A DNA stretch of 64,000 nucleotides from Luteimonas chenhongjianii (lineage in GTDB: Bacteria; Pseudomonadota; Gammaproteobacteria; Xanthomonadales; Xanthomonadaceae). Every line of letters begins with the position of its first letter. The stretch's first letter is position 1. The notes beneath the pieces were generated by a model. The model saw only the letters and a program-made list of their open reading frames with translations, did no database searches and was not told where the DNA came from. Both the position numbers and the translations under genes were made by a program. Of the stretch, positions 43,991 through 53,314 are shown piece after piece. Where the stretch lies: NCBI RefSeq assembly GCF_002327105.1, contig NZ_CP023406.1:248001-312000 (forward strand), given 5' to 3'.

Positions 43991-44322
43991 ATCGCCCAAC
44001 CCCTGGGTCTCCCCATGCTCCCGCTCAAGCGGGGCGTGGAGGAGGCCTGCGGCGCAGATGCCAGGGGTGGGATGGCGCGCGCACGGCGCAGGCAGGCATC
44101 GCGAACCGATCCCTGCCACGCCGCTGCGACGCCGCAGGCGCTTGCCGTGCGACGCCATCCGCGCCTGGCGTCGACGCCGGGCTATGCCCGGCGAAATCTT
44201 CGGTTGCCAAACCCCTTCTCCCGGGTGAGAGGTCAAGACTGTCCTGCCCGCGCGCACCCGCCACGATGCCCTCACGCCGGCGCTGCGAGCATGCGCGGGT
44301 TTGTAACGTCGGAATCTTCGTC
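43991..44322. other. 332-bp gap after prlC
   Basis: No gene seen. CCCCTGG near 44000 and CCAGGGG near 44062 form the ends of a long GC-rich dyad that may stop prlC transcription, but there is no clear T-run. A second dyad, CGACGCCGGGC..GCCCGGCG, lies near 44172-44192. Confidence 0.35.
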
Positions 44323-45057
44323 ATGCGCCTGTTGGTCCTTCTCTGTTCGATCGCGATGCCGGTCATCGCCTGGCTGTCGCAGACCGGCGCCTTCGGTCCG
44401 GATCAGGGCACCATCTCCGACCGATACCCGACCCTGATGGTTGCCGCCGGCTATGCGTTCTCGGTGTGGGGGCTGATCTTCCTGCTCGATCTGCTCTATG
44501 CCGGCTGGCAGGCCACAGGGACCCGGCGCAACGATCCGCTGCTGGGCCGGATTGCCCCGGTCGCGGCATTGGGCTTTTTCCTGACCGCGATCTGGATGCC
44601 GCTGTTTTCCGCTGGGCTGTTCGGGGTCTGCGTGGTGGTGATCTTCGGCGCGCTCGCCGCGCTGGCCTGGTGCGCGGTGCAGCTCTCGCGTGGTGGCAAT
44701 GCCGCCTCGCACCGGCTGGCCTGGCTGGCGCTGTCGATCCATGCCGGCTGGCTGTCGCTCGCGGCCTTCCTCAATCTCGCTCAGACCATCGTCGCCTACG
44801 AGCTGCTGTCGACCAGCCGCATGCTCGGCTGGAGCCTCGTGCTGTGGGCGATCTCGGCGGTGGTCCTTCTGGTCCTCAACCAGCGCATGCGCGGAAACGT
44901 CGCCTATCTTGCGATCGCCCTGTGGGGGCTGTTCGCGGTCTGGATGAAGCAGACCGAATGGCCGCTGCCGGGCGCGGTGACCTCGGCGTGGGTGGCGCTC
45001 GGCATCGGGGCGCTGCTGGCGGGCCAGACCATCGCCCTGCGCATGCGCCGCCGCTGA
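44323..45057 (+). CDS. Polytopic membrane protein, TspO/tryptophan-rich-sensory-like
   Basis: A 244-residue inner-membrane protein with about seven hydrophobic helices and little else. 'ISDRYPTLMVAAGYAFSVWG' followed by 'LIFLLDLLYAGWQ' recalls the TspO/MBR family, but the protein is longer than classical TspO (~160 residues). I therefore give only a loose family link. No partner gene is apparent. ATG 44323 begins just before the first helix. Confidence 0.6.
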   Translation: MRLLVLLCSIAMPVIAWLSQTGAFGPDQGTISDRYPTLMVAAGYAFSVWGLIFLLDLLYAGWQATGTRRNDPLLGRIAPVAALGFFLTAIWMPLFSAGLFGVCVVVIFGALAALAWCAVQLSRGGNAASHRLAWLALSIHAGWLSLAAFLNLAQTIVAYELLSTSRMLGWSLVLWAISAVVLLVLNQRMRGNVAYLAIALWGLFAVWMKQTEWPLPGAVTSAWVALGIGALLAGQTIALRMRRR

Positions 45058-45200
45058 GCCGCACTGGCCTGCTCACCGCCCCCGCGCGGGCCACGCTTGC
45101 GATCTTGTCGCTTCGTTCAAGCCGGGGCAGTCCAGTACGCTTCGCGCGCTCCTCCCACGTGCATGGCTGCGGTTGCGGGCCGCCGCCCGGATCAGCACCT

Positions 45201-45455
45201 CACGCCCTGCAGCAGAGCGCTCCCCGGAGCTTTCGCGACAGCCGGGGGCGGCAGCTCGGGATGGTGACCACGCAGGACGAGGACGGCCGCCAGATCATCG
45301 TCCGCTCGCGCGAGCCGCGCCCGGTCGACGGTTCGCGCTACCGCGCCGACGTCTCGGCGCTGGATACCGATGGCTACGGGTGCATCACCTGCGCCGAGGC
45401 CAGTGCCTATCCGACGCTTGCGGCCGAGCTCAATGCCCCCTCCAGCCGCCGCGAC
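45201..45455 (+). pseudogene. EF-hand-like protein fragment
   Basis: One frame here reads like part of a real protein: 'RSFRDSRGRQLGMVTTQDED', 'VVRSREPRPVDGSRYRADV'-like charged segments, then a single EF-hand-like loop 'ALDTDGYGCITCAEASAYPT'. It has no good start or signal, and after about 45435 the sequence loses protein character though the frame stays open to 45581. It may be a decayed copy of a secreted EF-hand protein; a complete gene is not supported. Confidence 0.4.
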
Positions 45456-45577
45456 GGCGCCCAAGCCGCGAGCCCGCCATTTGGCTGCGCTGATCGGTCG
45501 CACCCGCGGCTGCGGCACCGGGCTCGTGCTGCGCTAGCCTATGGCGCCGCCGCATCCGGCGGCGACGGAGTACATGC

Positions 45578-46075
45578 GTGACCCACCCCGACCATGAACC
45601 CGCGCGCCGGCCGCGCGGCCCGCTGCTGATCGGCGCGATCTTCGTGCTGCTGACCGGTATCTTCATCGGCGCGCTGTCGGCGACGGTGCTGCTGCGCATG
45701 AGCATCGGCTCGGCCGGCGATCTCAAGGCGCAGGAGGCCATCCGCCTGCAGGCATTGCTCGACGACCCGGCCGGCCTCGCACCGGACGAGGTGTCGGCCG
45801 AGCGCACGACCGCGGCGTTCGCGCACGCCTTCATCGTCAGCGCGGCCTCGCTCGACGCCACCGCCTCGCTGGAAGCGCGCGCCCGCATGGTCGAGATCGC
45901 ACGCTGGATGGTCGCGACCGGTGCGCTTTCGGCGCGCGAGGATGCGGTCTCGCGTTGGGCGATGATCGCCGCGCGGTGCCTCGACACCCATTCCGATGCG
46001 CCCAAGGACGCCGCCAACTGCGTGCGCGACGAGATGCCGCTGGACGTGCCGATCCCGGATCGCACCGGCGACTGA
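45578..46075 (+). CDS. Hypothetical membrane-anchored protein
   Basis: A 165-residue protein starting with GTG at 45578 (GGAG 12 bases upstream). A basic N-terminus is followed by one transmembrane helix ('LLIGAIFVLLTGIFIGALSA', residues ~16-36), then a mainly helical, Ala-rich domain with 'ERTTAAFAHAFIVSAASLDA' and two cysteines near the end. It is probably anchored in the inner membrane with its body in the periplasm. No family is recognised. Confidence 0.65.
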   Translation: MTHPDHEPARRPRGPLLIGAIFVLLTGIFIGALSATVLLRMSIGSAGDLKAQEAIRLQALLDDPAGLAPDEVSAERTTAAFAHAFIVSAASLDATASLEARARMVEIARWMVATGALSAREDAVSRWAMIAARCLDTHSDAPKDAANCVRDEMPLDVPIPDRTGD

Positions 46076-46100
46076 TTGCTCGCGGGCGCCCGGACATGGA

Positions 46101-46125
46101 AACGCCCGACACGAGGCCGGGCGTT
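46101..46125 (-). terminator. Hairpin terminator of the PepSY gene
   Basis: AACGCCCG (46101-46108) pairs with CGGGCGTT (46118-46125) over a 9-base loop. On the - strand a short T-rich tail follows. It lies 20 bases beyond the PepSY stop. Confidence 0.6.
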
Positions 46126-46144
46126 GGGGTCCGCGCAGCGCGGA

Positions 46145-46576
46145 TCAGTCGCGCGACTGGCTGATGATGCGTCCGTCCTGCGGATCGAGCTTCAGGTCCA
46201 TGCGCTGCCCTTCCGCGTTATCGGCCTCGGCTTTCCACAGACCGTCATCGAACTCGACATCCTTGATCCGGGTGTACCCGGCAGCGGTGAGCTTGGCGCG
46301 GATGTCGGCTTCGCCCAGATTGCTGGCGCCGGCGGTTTCCGGATAGATGCGGCCGGTGGCCGGATCCAGGCGCACGTCGATCTTGTTGCCGGTCGCGTCC
46401 TTGGCGTCGGCCTTCCACACGCCCTCCTCGAACTCGACGTCTTCGATCTCGGTATAGCCGCCCTCGGTCAACGCGGCGCGCACCTGCGTCGCGGTCATCG
46501 CGTCCTGGGCGGCAGCAGCCCCGGTCGCCAGCGACAGGGCCAGCACCAGGCCACGGAGCGGGGTCATCTGCGTCAT
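46145..46576 (-). CDS. Secreted PepSY-domain protein (two repeats)
   Basis: A 143-residue protein with a signal peptide ('LRGLVLALSLATGAAAAQD') and two tandem PepSY-like units of ~58 residues. Each has 'ALTEGGYTEIEDVEFEEGVW' or 'KLTAAGYTRIKDVEFDDGLW' followed by 'DLKLDPQDGRI'-type strands. Such units are predicted to inhibit or bind peptidases in the periplasm. Two ATGs, 46576 and 46567, are possible. Confidence 0.82.
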   Translation of the reverse strand: MTQMTPLRGLVLALSLATGAAAAQDAMTATQVRAALTEGGYTEIEDVEFEEGVWKADAKDATGNKIDVRLDPATGRIYPETAGASNLGEADIRAKLTAAGYTRIKDVEFDDGLWKAEADNAEGQRMDLKLDPQDGRIISQSRD

Positions 46577-46673
46577 CGCACTTCTCCTGCTTTGGGGATT
46601 GGCGAGTGTTCTGGCGTTGCCGCGACGTGCAGGTGAACAGCGGCGGGATGCCGCGCAAGCGACCGACGACGGT

Positions 46674-48125
46674 TCAGGTGGCCAGCAGCAGGCGCAGGTC
46701 TTCGACGAATCCCGCGTAGGCCAGCGCCTGGGCTTGCAGGTCGCCCTGGCGCAGCACCCAGGCGGGATGCACGGTAGCGAAGGCGCGTACGCCGTCATCG
46801 CGCGTGCGCCAGGCGCCGCGCGCCTCACTCAGGCGCACGCCGGGTCCGAAAACCGCCCGCGCGGCACTGGCGCCCAGGCAGACGATGCGCTCGGGTTTCA
46901 CCTGCGCGATCTCCGCGCGCAGCCAGCCATTGCACGCTTCGATATGCGCGACGTCCGGTCGCTTGTGCAGGCGCCGCTTGCCGCGCGGCTCGAAGCGGAA
47001 ATGCTTCACCGCGTTGGTCAGATACAGACCCCTGCGGTCGATGCCGAGCTCGTCGAGCGCGCGCGAGAACAGCCGCCCGGCCGGCCCCACGAACGGGCGT
47101 CCGGAGAGATCCTCCTCGTCGCCCGGCTGCTCGCCGACGATCATCGTGCGCGCATCGGTCGGACCTTCGCCGAATACGGTCTGCGTCGCCGGCTGCCACA
47201 AGGAACAACCCCGGCAGTCGCGCGCGGATTCCCGCAGCGCGTCCAGGCTGCCGGGCTCGGCGGGTGCGGGCCCCGGCGCAACCGGGATGCGGCGTCTCGG
47301 GGCCACGTGTTCGCGCTCCGCCATCTCGCGCACACGCCGACCGGCATCACGCACCAGAGCCGGCAGCAGTGCGGTTTCGGGCAGATGCCTCCAGTACTTC
47401 TGCGGCATCTCGCTGCGCATCATCGTGGTGTTGAGCCGCGCCGGATTGAAGGTGTTGGCGTAGTAGGTACGCCACAGGTCTTCGCGTGCGTCCTCGGCCG
47501 GCGCATCGGCGCGGGTGCCGCCGCCGGCGAAGGCGAGCGCCGAGCCGTCCCAGATCGCGGTGCGGTCGGGCGTGACGATCGCCCAGCGCATGCCGGCGAA
47601 GCGGCGCGCGAAGAACGGCGCGACGCGATCGACGATGTGGTGATCCGGTTCGAACCAGGCGATGTAGTGCTCGTCGTCGCCCGGCGCCGCGCGGAAGCGG
47701 ACGAAGGCCTTCATCTTGTGGCTGTCGCGGCGTACCGCCTGTGCCAGTGTGCGGGCGCGGTGCACATCGGGATCGGATGCGCGCAGCAGCAGGGCACGTT
47801 CCCCGTGCGCGATGCGCCAGAGCATGCGGTACAGCAGGCCATGGCGGTCCCCGGCGCGGTGACACAGCACGGCATCGGCGAGGGCGAGGAATTCCGCGGG
47901 GACGCGCGGCGGCTCGCGGTTCGCGGGAAACGTGACGAGATCGGCGCCGCCAAGCAATGCGCCTTGCGCGCCACCGCTCCAGTCCAGCCGGTCCGGCGGC
48001 AGGTCCGCGCACACGGCCGCACGCGCAGCGCTGCGCCAGGCGGCGACGTCCCAGGGCGGCGCGACCGTGGCCGTGATGCGGCAATGCCCCGCATCATGAC
48101 CGGTGCTCGTGGACTCACCGGCCAT
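46674..48125 (-). CDS. DUF4130 domain fused to UdgX-type uracil-DNA glycosylase
   Basis: A 483-residue fusion. The N-terminal ~240 residues are the DUF4130 'probable DNA metabolism' domain ('YYANTFNPARLNTTMMRSEM' at its end). The C-terminal part is a family-4-like UDG with 'CRGCSLWQPATQTVFGEGP', 'MIVGEQPGDEEDLSGRPFVG' and the UdgX loop 'RGKRRLHKRPDVAH' near residue 383. In UdgX the histidine of this loop bonds covalently with the uracil site; here the loop reads KRRLH rather than KRRIH, with the His kept (about H387). Six bases separate it from the radical SAM gene upstream, so they form an operon. Confidence 0.88.
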   Translation of the reverse strand: MAGESTSTGHDAGHCRITATVAPPWDVAAWRSAARAAVCADLPPDRLDWSGGAQGALLGGADLVTFPANREPPRVPAEFLALADAVLCHRAGDRHGLLYRMLWRIAHGERALLLRASDPDVHRARTLAQAVRRDSHKMKAFVRFRAAPGDDEHYIAWFEPDHHIVDRVAPFFARRFAGMRWAIVTPDRTAIWDGSALAFAGGGTRADAPAEDAREDLWRTYYANTFNPARLNTTMMRSEMPQKYWRHLPETALLPALVRDAGRRVREMAEREHVAPRRRIPVAPGPAPAEPGSLDALRESARDCRGCSLWQPATQTVFGEGPTDARTMIVGEQPGDEEDLSGRPFVGPAGRLFSRALDELGIDRRGLYLTNAVKHFRFEPRGKRRLHKRPDVAHIEACNGWLRAEIAQVKPERIVCLGASAARAVFGPGVRLSEARGAWRTRDDGVRAFATVHPAWVLRQGDLQAQALAYAGFVEDLRLLLAT

Positions 48126-48131
48126 CGCGGA

Positions 48132-49409
48132 TCAGAACAGGCTTGCCTGCCGCGGCTGCGGAGCAAGTTCGCTGCGCAGGCGGGCGGGATCGTCGAGGCG
48201 CTGGCGCGGATGGTGCCCCGGCGTGATCACGAACGGCATGATCTTCTTCAGGGGGATGCGCAGGCGTGCGAGGTCGTCGAGCCGCAGCGCACCGTGCGGA
48301 CGCGCCGAGATGATGCGCTCCACGTTGCGCGTGCCCAGGCCCGGCACGCGCAGCAGCATTTCCCGCGGCGCGCGGTTGATGTCGACAGGAAAGCGCGCAG
48401 GATTGCGCAATGCCCACGCGAGCTTGGGATCAACATCGAGATCGAGCATGCCGGGCGTGACCGCAGCAACGTCCTGCGCGCCGGCCTCCGGCGTGATCTC
48501 GTCGACGTCGAAGCCGTAGAAGCGCAGCAGCCAGTCGGCCTGGTAGAGGCGGTGCTCGCGCAGCAGCGGCGGCGCCTGGAGCGGCAGGGTGCTGGAGGCA
48601 TCCGGAATCGGGCTGAAGGCCGAGTAGTAGACACGGCGCATCCGGTAGGTGCCGTACATGCGGCTGCTCGATTCGAGGATGCTGCGATCATTGGCGTCGT
48701 CGGCGCCGACGATCATCTGCGTGCTCTGTCCGGCCGGCGCAAAGCGCGGCGCCTTCGCCCGGCGCACGCCTGCGGCCTGGCGCTTGACCCTGCGCGCGTC
48801 CTTGTCCTCGTCGATGCGCCATTTGAGTTCGCCCATCGCACTGTGGATGCCGGCATGGGTCTTCTCCGGCGCCAGCTCCGTCATCCCGGCTTCGGTAGGC
48901 AGCTCGATGTTGATGCTGAGGCGGTCGGCATACCGGCCCGCGGCCGCCAGCAGTTCCGGCGCGGCGTCGGGAATGGTCTTGAGATGGATGTAGCCCGCGA
49001 AGCGATGGTTCTCGCGCAGGCTGCGCGCGACTTCGACCATCTGCTCCATGGTGTAGTCGCCGCTGCGGATGATGCCGCTGGAGAGGAACAGGCCTTCGAT
49101 GTAGTTGCGCTTGTAGAAATCCAGCGTCAGCGTCACGACCTCGTCGGGCGTGAACCGCGCACGCCGGACGTTGCTCGACACGCGGTTGACGCAATACGCG
49201 CAGTCGAAAACGCAGAAATTCGTCAGCAGGATCTTCAGCAGCGATACGCACCGGCCGTCTGGCGTGTAGGAATGGCAGATGCCCATGCCTTCGGTACTGC
49301 CGATGCCACCGGTCTTCGACGAGTCGCGCCTGTTCGCGCCACTCGACGCGCAGGAGGCATCGTACTTGGCGGCGTCGGCGAGGATCGCGAGCTTGTCGGT
49401 CAGGTTCAC
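48132..49409 (-). CDS. Radical SAM protein, putative DNA modification/repair (TIGR03916-like)
   Basis: A 425-residue protein with the radical SAM cluster motif CxxxCxxC in 'FCVFDCAYCVNRV'. The family start is 'LTDKLAILADAAKYDASCAS', 'QMIVGADDANDRSILESSSR' is in the middle, and the C-terminal helix-hairpin-helix is 'REMLLRVPGLGTRNVERII', suggesting DNA contact. Family members are always found with the DUF4130/UdgX protein, as here, and a repair role is inferred. GTG 49409 has an AGGAG site; upstream ATGs give low-quality sequence. Confidence 0.88.
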   Translation of the reverse strand: MNLTDKLAILADAAKYDASCASSGANRRDSSKTGGIGSTEGMGICHSYTPDGRCVSLLKILLTNFCVFDCAYCVNRVSSNVRRARFTPDEVVTLTLDFYKRNYIEGLFLSSGIIRSGDYTMEQMVEVARSLRENHRFAGYIHLKTIPDAAPELLAAAGRYADRLSINIELPTEAGMTELAPEKTHAGIHSAMGELKWRIDEDKDARRVKRQAAGVRRAKAPRFAPAGQSTQMIVGADDANDRSILESSSRMYGTYRMRRVYYSAFSPIPDASSTLPLQAPPLLREHRLYQADWLLRFYGFDVDEITPEAGAQDVAAVTPGMLDLDVDPKLAWALRNPARFPVDINRAPREMLLRVPGLGTRNVERIISARPHGALRLDDLARLRIPLKKIMPFVITPGHHPRQRLDDPARLRSELAPQPRQASLF

Positions 49410-49606
49410 GCGTCTACTCTCCTGCGCCGTCGTCTCAGCTTCTGCGACTGCCGAGGGCCGAGGGCCGACGTCGCCTTGAGCCTGTTGCGAGGCCGACGTC
49501 ATCGCGACGCATTCACATACTGTGGCCACCGTCCTCGGTAGCGTCCCCGACGGGTTCGCCGACCGGCCGCCCGCCGTCCGTGAACATTGGGGCCGCAACA
49601 ATCGAC

Positions 49607-50392
49607 ATGCCGATCCGAGACCGCCGGCGCGCCAGCGCCCTGTTCGCCGCCGCGTTCGCGGTGGCCGCCAGTGCATGCGGCGGCCCGCAGTCCATGCTCG
49701 ATCCTGCCGGTCCCGCTGCCGCCGAGATCGCCCGCGGCGGTTGGTTGATGACCGGACTGTTTTCCGCGGTGTGGATCGGGGTGATGCTGCTGCTGTGGTA
49801 CACCCTGCGCCGGCGCGAAGCCGGTGACACGCCGCGCCGGCCCGAGCGGCTGATCCTGTGGGGCGGCGTGGCGCTGCCGCTGGTCGTGGTCGCAGGCCTG
49901 CTGGTCTACGGCACGCTGACCAGCGCGCGCGTGACCGGCGTGGGCAGCGAGCCCGATGCGGTGGTCGAGGTGACCGCGCGCCAGTGGCAATGGCACTTCC
50001 GCTACCGCGACGCGAACGACCAGGTGATCGGCGAGAGCATCGACGAACTGGCGATGCCGCTGGGGCAGATGATCGAGTTCCGCATCACCAGCGACGACGT
50101 GATCCACAGCTTCTGGATTCCGAGGCTGGGCGGCAAGGTCGACGCGATTCCCGGCCGCATCAACGTGCTGCGCCTGCGCGCCGACCGCGCCACACCGATA
50201 CGCGGCCAATGCGCCGAATTCTGTGGGTTGGAACACGCGCGCATGGTCTTTCCGGTCCGGGTGCTCGAACCCGCCGCGCTGACGGACTGGCTGGCCGGAC
50301 GCGATGCACGGCCTGACGACGAGCCACCCTCGGCCCACGCGCCGGCCGGACGCGCGCCGCCACGCCACGGCGCCTCGGAGGACGTGCTGTGA
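49607..50392 (+). CDS. coxB: Cytochrome c oxidase subunit II
   Basis: A 261-residue subunit. It starts with a lipoprotein-like signal ('AAFAVAASACGGPQS'), has two transmembrane helices (about residues 45-63 and 80-100), and a CuA cupredoxin domain with 'TARQWQWHFRYRD' and the ligand cluster 'RGQCAEFCGLEHARMVFPV' near residue 195. It takes electrons from cytochrome c. The C-terminus is a Pro/Arg-rich tail. ATG 49607 is preferred over 49580. The stop overlaps the GTG start of the next gene. Confidence 0.9.
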   Translation: MPIRDRRRASALFAAAFAVAASACGGPQSMLDPAGPAAAEIARGGWLMTGLFSAVWIGVMLLLWYTLRRREAGDTPRRPERLILWGGVALPLVVVAGLLVYGTLTSARVTGVGSEPDAVVEVTARQWQWHFRYRDANDQVIGESIDELAMPLGQMIEFRITSDDVIHSFWIPRLGGKVDAIPGRINVLRLRADRATPIRGQCAEFCGLEHARMVFPVRVLEPAALTDWLAGRDARPDDEPPSAHAPAGRAPPRHGASEDVL

Positions 50393-52929
50393 GCCCCGCG
50401 ACGCCCGACCACACCATTCCCACCCCCGGCGACCATCTGCGCCATGGCGATCGCCTCGCCAGGCTGGAACGCGTCTGGGCGAATGGGCCGGGCCTGGTCG
50501 GCCAGCTGACCGCGGTCAACCATTCCACGGTCTCGATGCGCGTGATCGTCACCGGCTTCGCCTTCCTGCTGGTCGGCGGCCTGCTGTCGATGTTCATGCG
50601 CCTGCAACTGGCCTGGCCGGGCCTGCAGGTGCTCGACCCGCAGCGCTACGCGCAGTTCGTGACCATGCACGGCACGACGATGATGTTCCTGTTCGCGGTG
50701 CCGATCATGGGCGGGTTCGCCATGTATCTGGTGCCCAAGATGATCGGCGCGCGCGACCTGCCGTTCCCGCGACTGTCGTCGTTCGGCTACTGGTGCTACC
50801 TGTTCGGTGGGCTGTTCCTGTACTCGAGCTTCATCTTCGGCAGCGTGCCCGACACGGGCTGGTTCATGTACACGCCGCTCAGTGACTCGACCTATTCCCC
50901 GGGCAAGGGCGCGGACTTCTGGCTGATCGGCGTGACCTTCGCCGAAATCGCCGCGGTGGTCTCGGCGGTGGAGGTGATCGCCGCGGTGCTGATCACCCGT
51001 GCGCCGGGGATGGACCTGCGCCGGATGCCGCTGTTCGTCTGGGCGATGCTGGTCACCGCCTTCATGATCGCGTTCGGCTTCCCGCCGCTGATCCTGGCCA
51101 GCATCCTGCTCGAGATCCAGCGCGCGTTCGATTTCGCGTTCTTCGAAGTCGCGCGCGGCGGCGATCCGCTGCTGTGGCAGCACCTGTTCTGGCTGTTCGG
51201 CCATCCCGAGGTCTACATCATCTTCCTGCCCGCGGCCGGCGTGGTGTCGATGGTCGTATCGACCTTCGCGCGGCGACCGATGGTCGGCTACACCTGGATC
51301 GTGCTGGCGCTGGTCGCCACCGGCTTCCTCAGCTTCGGCCTGTGGGTGCACCACATGTTCGCGGTCGGCATTCCGTTGCTGGCGCTGGCCTTCTTCAGCG
51401 CGGCCAGCATGATGGTGGCGATCCCGACCGGCATCCAGATCTTCGCGTGGCTGGCGACGCTGTGGGCCGGCAAGCCGTGGCTACGCGTGCCGATGCTCTA
51501 CATCATCGGCTTCTTCGTGGTCTTCGTCTGCGGCGGCCTGACCGGCGTGATGCTGGCATTCGTGCCGTTCAACTGGCAGGTGCACGACACCCACTTCGTC
51601 GTTGCCCATCTGCACTACGTGCTGATCGGCGGGCTGATGTTCCCGCTGTTCGCCGGCCTCTATTACTGGCTGCCGCTGGCCAGCGGGCGCATGCCCAGCG
51701 AATCGCTGAGCCGCAGCGGCTTCTGGCTGGTGTTCATCGGCTTCAATCTCGCATTCCTGCCGATGCACCTGACCGGCATGGTCGGGATGCCGCGGCGCGT
51801 GGACAGCTACGCGATGGAACTCGGCGTGCACTGGCTCAACCTGCTGTCGACGGCGGCGGGCTTCGTGATGGCGGTCGGCGTGGTGGCGATCCTGATCGAT
51901 GTCGCGCTGTGCTTCGTCCTCGGACGCCGCGGGGTCGAGAATCCCTGGCAGGCCGGCACCCTGGAATGGGCGGTGCCCTCGCCGGTGCCGACCTACAACT
52001 TCGCGTCGGTGCCGCAGATCGAAAGCCGCTACCCGCTGTGGGACAACCCCGAAGTGGTCGCGGCCACGCGACGCACCGACGGCCTGCTCGGCGAAGCCCA
52101 CGACGACCGCCGCGAACTCCTCGGCACCGGCATCCAGTCCGGGCGTCCGGAACAGGTGATCCGGGTCTCCACATCGACCTGGCTGCCGATCCTGGCGGCG
52201 TTCACGATCGCCATCCTGCTGGCCGGCTTCATCAGCTCCCAATACTGGCTGTCGATCCTGATGCTGGTGCCGCTGATCGGCCTGTTCCTGCACTGGGCCT
52301 GGACCACGGGCGACCGCCATGCGCCGGCGGAGTTGGAGGTGGCGCCCGGCCTGCGCCTGCCGACGCAGGCCGCGGCGCGCAACGCGCCGGGCTGGTGGGC
52401 GCTGGTCGTCACGCTGCTGATCGATGGCTCGCTGTTCGCATCGCTGGTGTTCGCCTACTTCTACCTCTGGCTCAACGCGCCGGTGTGGCCCGCAGTCGGC
52501 GCGACGGTCATGGCGTGGAGGCCGGCGCTGGTCGCGCTGGCCCCGCTGGTCCTGCCGCTGCTGGCGGCGTGGCTGGGACCCGTGGCGCTGGCGGCGGGCA
52601 GGCTGCGCACGGCGATCGCATGGCAGGTGGTGGCCGTCGTCGGCGGCGCCGTGTATCTGGGTCTGCATCTGCCCGCGCTGTGGGCGGCGGTCGGCGCGCC
52701 GCAAGTCCATGCCTATGCGTCCGTCGTATGGACCCTGGCCGGGTTCCACGCGGTCCACATTCTGGTGGCGATGCTGATCGGTGGCTTCACCGCGATGCGG
52801 ATCCGCTGTGGCTATGTGGACGGCGTGCGCCGCCTCGAGTCGCGGATCGCCGCGGCGTTCTGGCGCTACACCGTCGGCATCGGCGTGGTCACCTGGGCGG
52901 TGCTGCACCTGTTCCCGAGGTGGGCATGA
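50389..52929 (+). CDS. ctaD: Cytochrome c oxidase subunit I fused to subunit III
   Basis: An 846-residue fusion. Residues ~40-560 are subunit I with 12 helices. The heme a ligand is in 'FVTMHGTTMMFLFAV', the CuB histidine and cross-linked Tyr in 'FGHPEVYIIFLP', the His pair in 'VHHMF', and the heme a3 histidines in 'HFVVAHLHYV'. Residues ~600-846 form a subunit III-like part with seven helices. It reduces oxygen to water and pumps protons. The GTG at 50389 overlaps the coxB stop. Its stop overlaps the next ATG, so it sits in a tight operon. Confidence 0.92.
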   Translation: MSPATPDHTIPTPGDHLRHGDRLARLERVWANGPGLVGQLTAVNHSTVSMRVIVTGFAFLLVGGLLSMFMRLQLAWPGLQVLDPQRYAQFVTMHGTTMMFLFAVPIMGGFAMYLVPKMIGARDLPFPRLSSFGYWCYLFGGLFLYSSFIFGSVPDTGWFMYTPLSDSTYSPGKGADFWLIGVTFAEIAAVVSAVEVIAAVLITRAPGMDLRRMPLFVWAMLVTAFMIAFGFPPLILASILLEIQRAFDFAFFEVARGGDPLLWQHLFWLFGHPEVYIIFLPAAGVVSMVVSTFARRPMVGYTWIVLALVATGFLSFGLWVHHMFAVGIPLLALAFFSAASMMVAIPTGIQIFAWLATLWAGKPWLRVPMLYIIGFFVVFVCGGLTGVMLAFVPFNWQVHDTHFVVAHLHYVLIGGLMFPLFAGLYYWLPLASGRMPSESLSRSGFWLVFIGFNLAFLPMHLTGMVGMPRRVDSYAMELGVHWLNLLSTAAGFVMAVGVVAILIDVALCFVLGRRGVENPWQAGTLEWAVPSPVPTYNFASVPQIESRYPLWDNPEVVAATRRTDGLLGEAHDDRRELLGTGIQSGRPEQVIRVSTSTWLPILAAFTIAILLAGFISSQYWLSILMLVPLIGLFLHWAWTTGDRHAPAELEVAPGLRLPTQAAARNAPGWWALVVTLLIDGSLFASLVFAYFYLWLNAPVWPAVGATVMAWRPALVALAPLVLPLLAAWLGPVALAAGRLRTAIAWQVVAVVGGAVYLGLHLPALWAAVGAPQVHAYASVVWTLAGFHAVHILVAMLIGGFTAMRIRCGYVDGVRRLESRIAAAFWRYTVGIGVVTWAVLHLFPRWA

Positions 52930-53300
52930 GCCGGCTACGCGGCATGACGCTCACCCGCATGTGCGCGCCGTATGCGCTGTGGGCGCTGCATTTCCTGGCG
53001 ATCTACAGCCTGCAGGGCCTGGCCTGCGCGCGCCAGCTGGGGCGTGAGCGCGTGGCTGGGCTCGAGATCATGACCTGGACGATGTGGGGACTGACCGCGG
53101 TCATCCTTGCCGCGATCGCCTGGCAGGCCTGGCGCGCGGGGCAGATCCGTCGGGCGCTGCTGGCCAGCGACGATGCCGGTCGCGCCGACCATGCCCGGCG
53201 GCTTTTCATGGTGGTCCTGTGCCTGCTCGGCGCGGCCATCTCCGCGCTTGGCGTGGTGTTCACCGCATCGCCGCTGGCGATGCTCCAGACCTGCGCCTGA
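52926..53300 (+). CDS. Small membrane protein of the oxidase operon
   Basis: A 124-residue protein coupled to the oxidase gene by an ATGA overlap. Three hydrophobic helices (about residues 15-30, 48-66 and 92-112) and a 'YALWALHFLAIYSLQGLACA' N-terminal block with His and Cys in a helix. It may be an accessory or assembly subunit of the oxidase; no family is firmly recognised. Confidence 0.7.
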   Translation: MSRLRGMTLTRMCAPYALWALHFLAIYSLQGLACARQLGRERVAGLEIMTWTMWGLTAVILAAIAWQAWRAGQIRRALLASDDAGRADHARRLFMVVLCLLGAAISALGVVFTASPLAMLQTCA

Positions 53301-53314
53301 GGCGCCCGGAAACC

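Noticed and set aside
51174..52925. A 584-codon + strand frame over the oxidase gene before the small membrane gene
   Set aside because: It is the shifted frame of the I-III fusion. Only the part from ATG 52926 has protein character.
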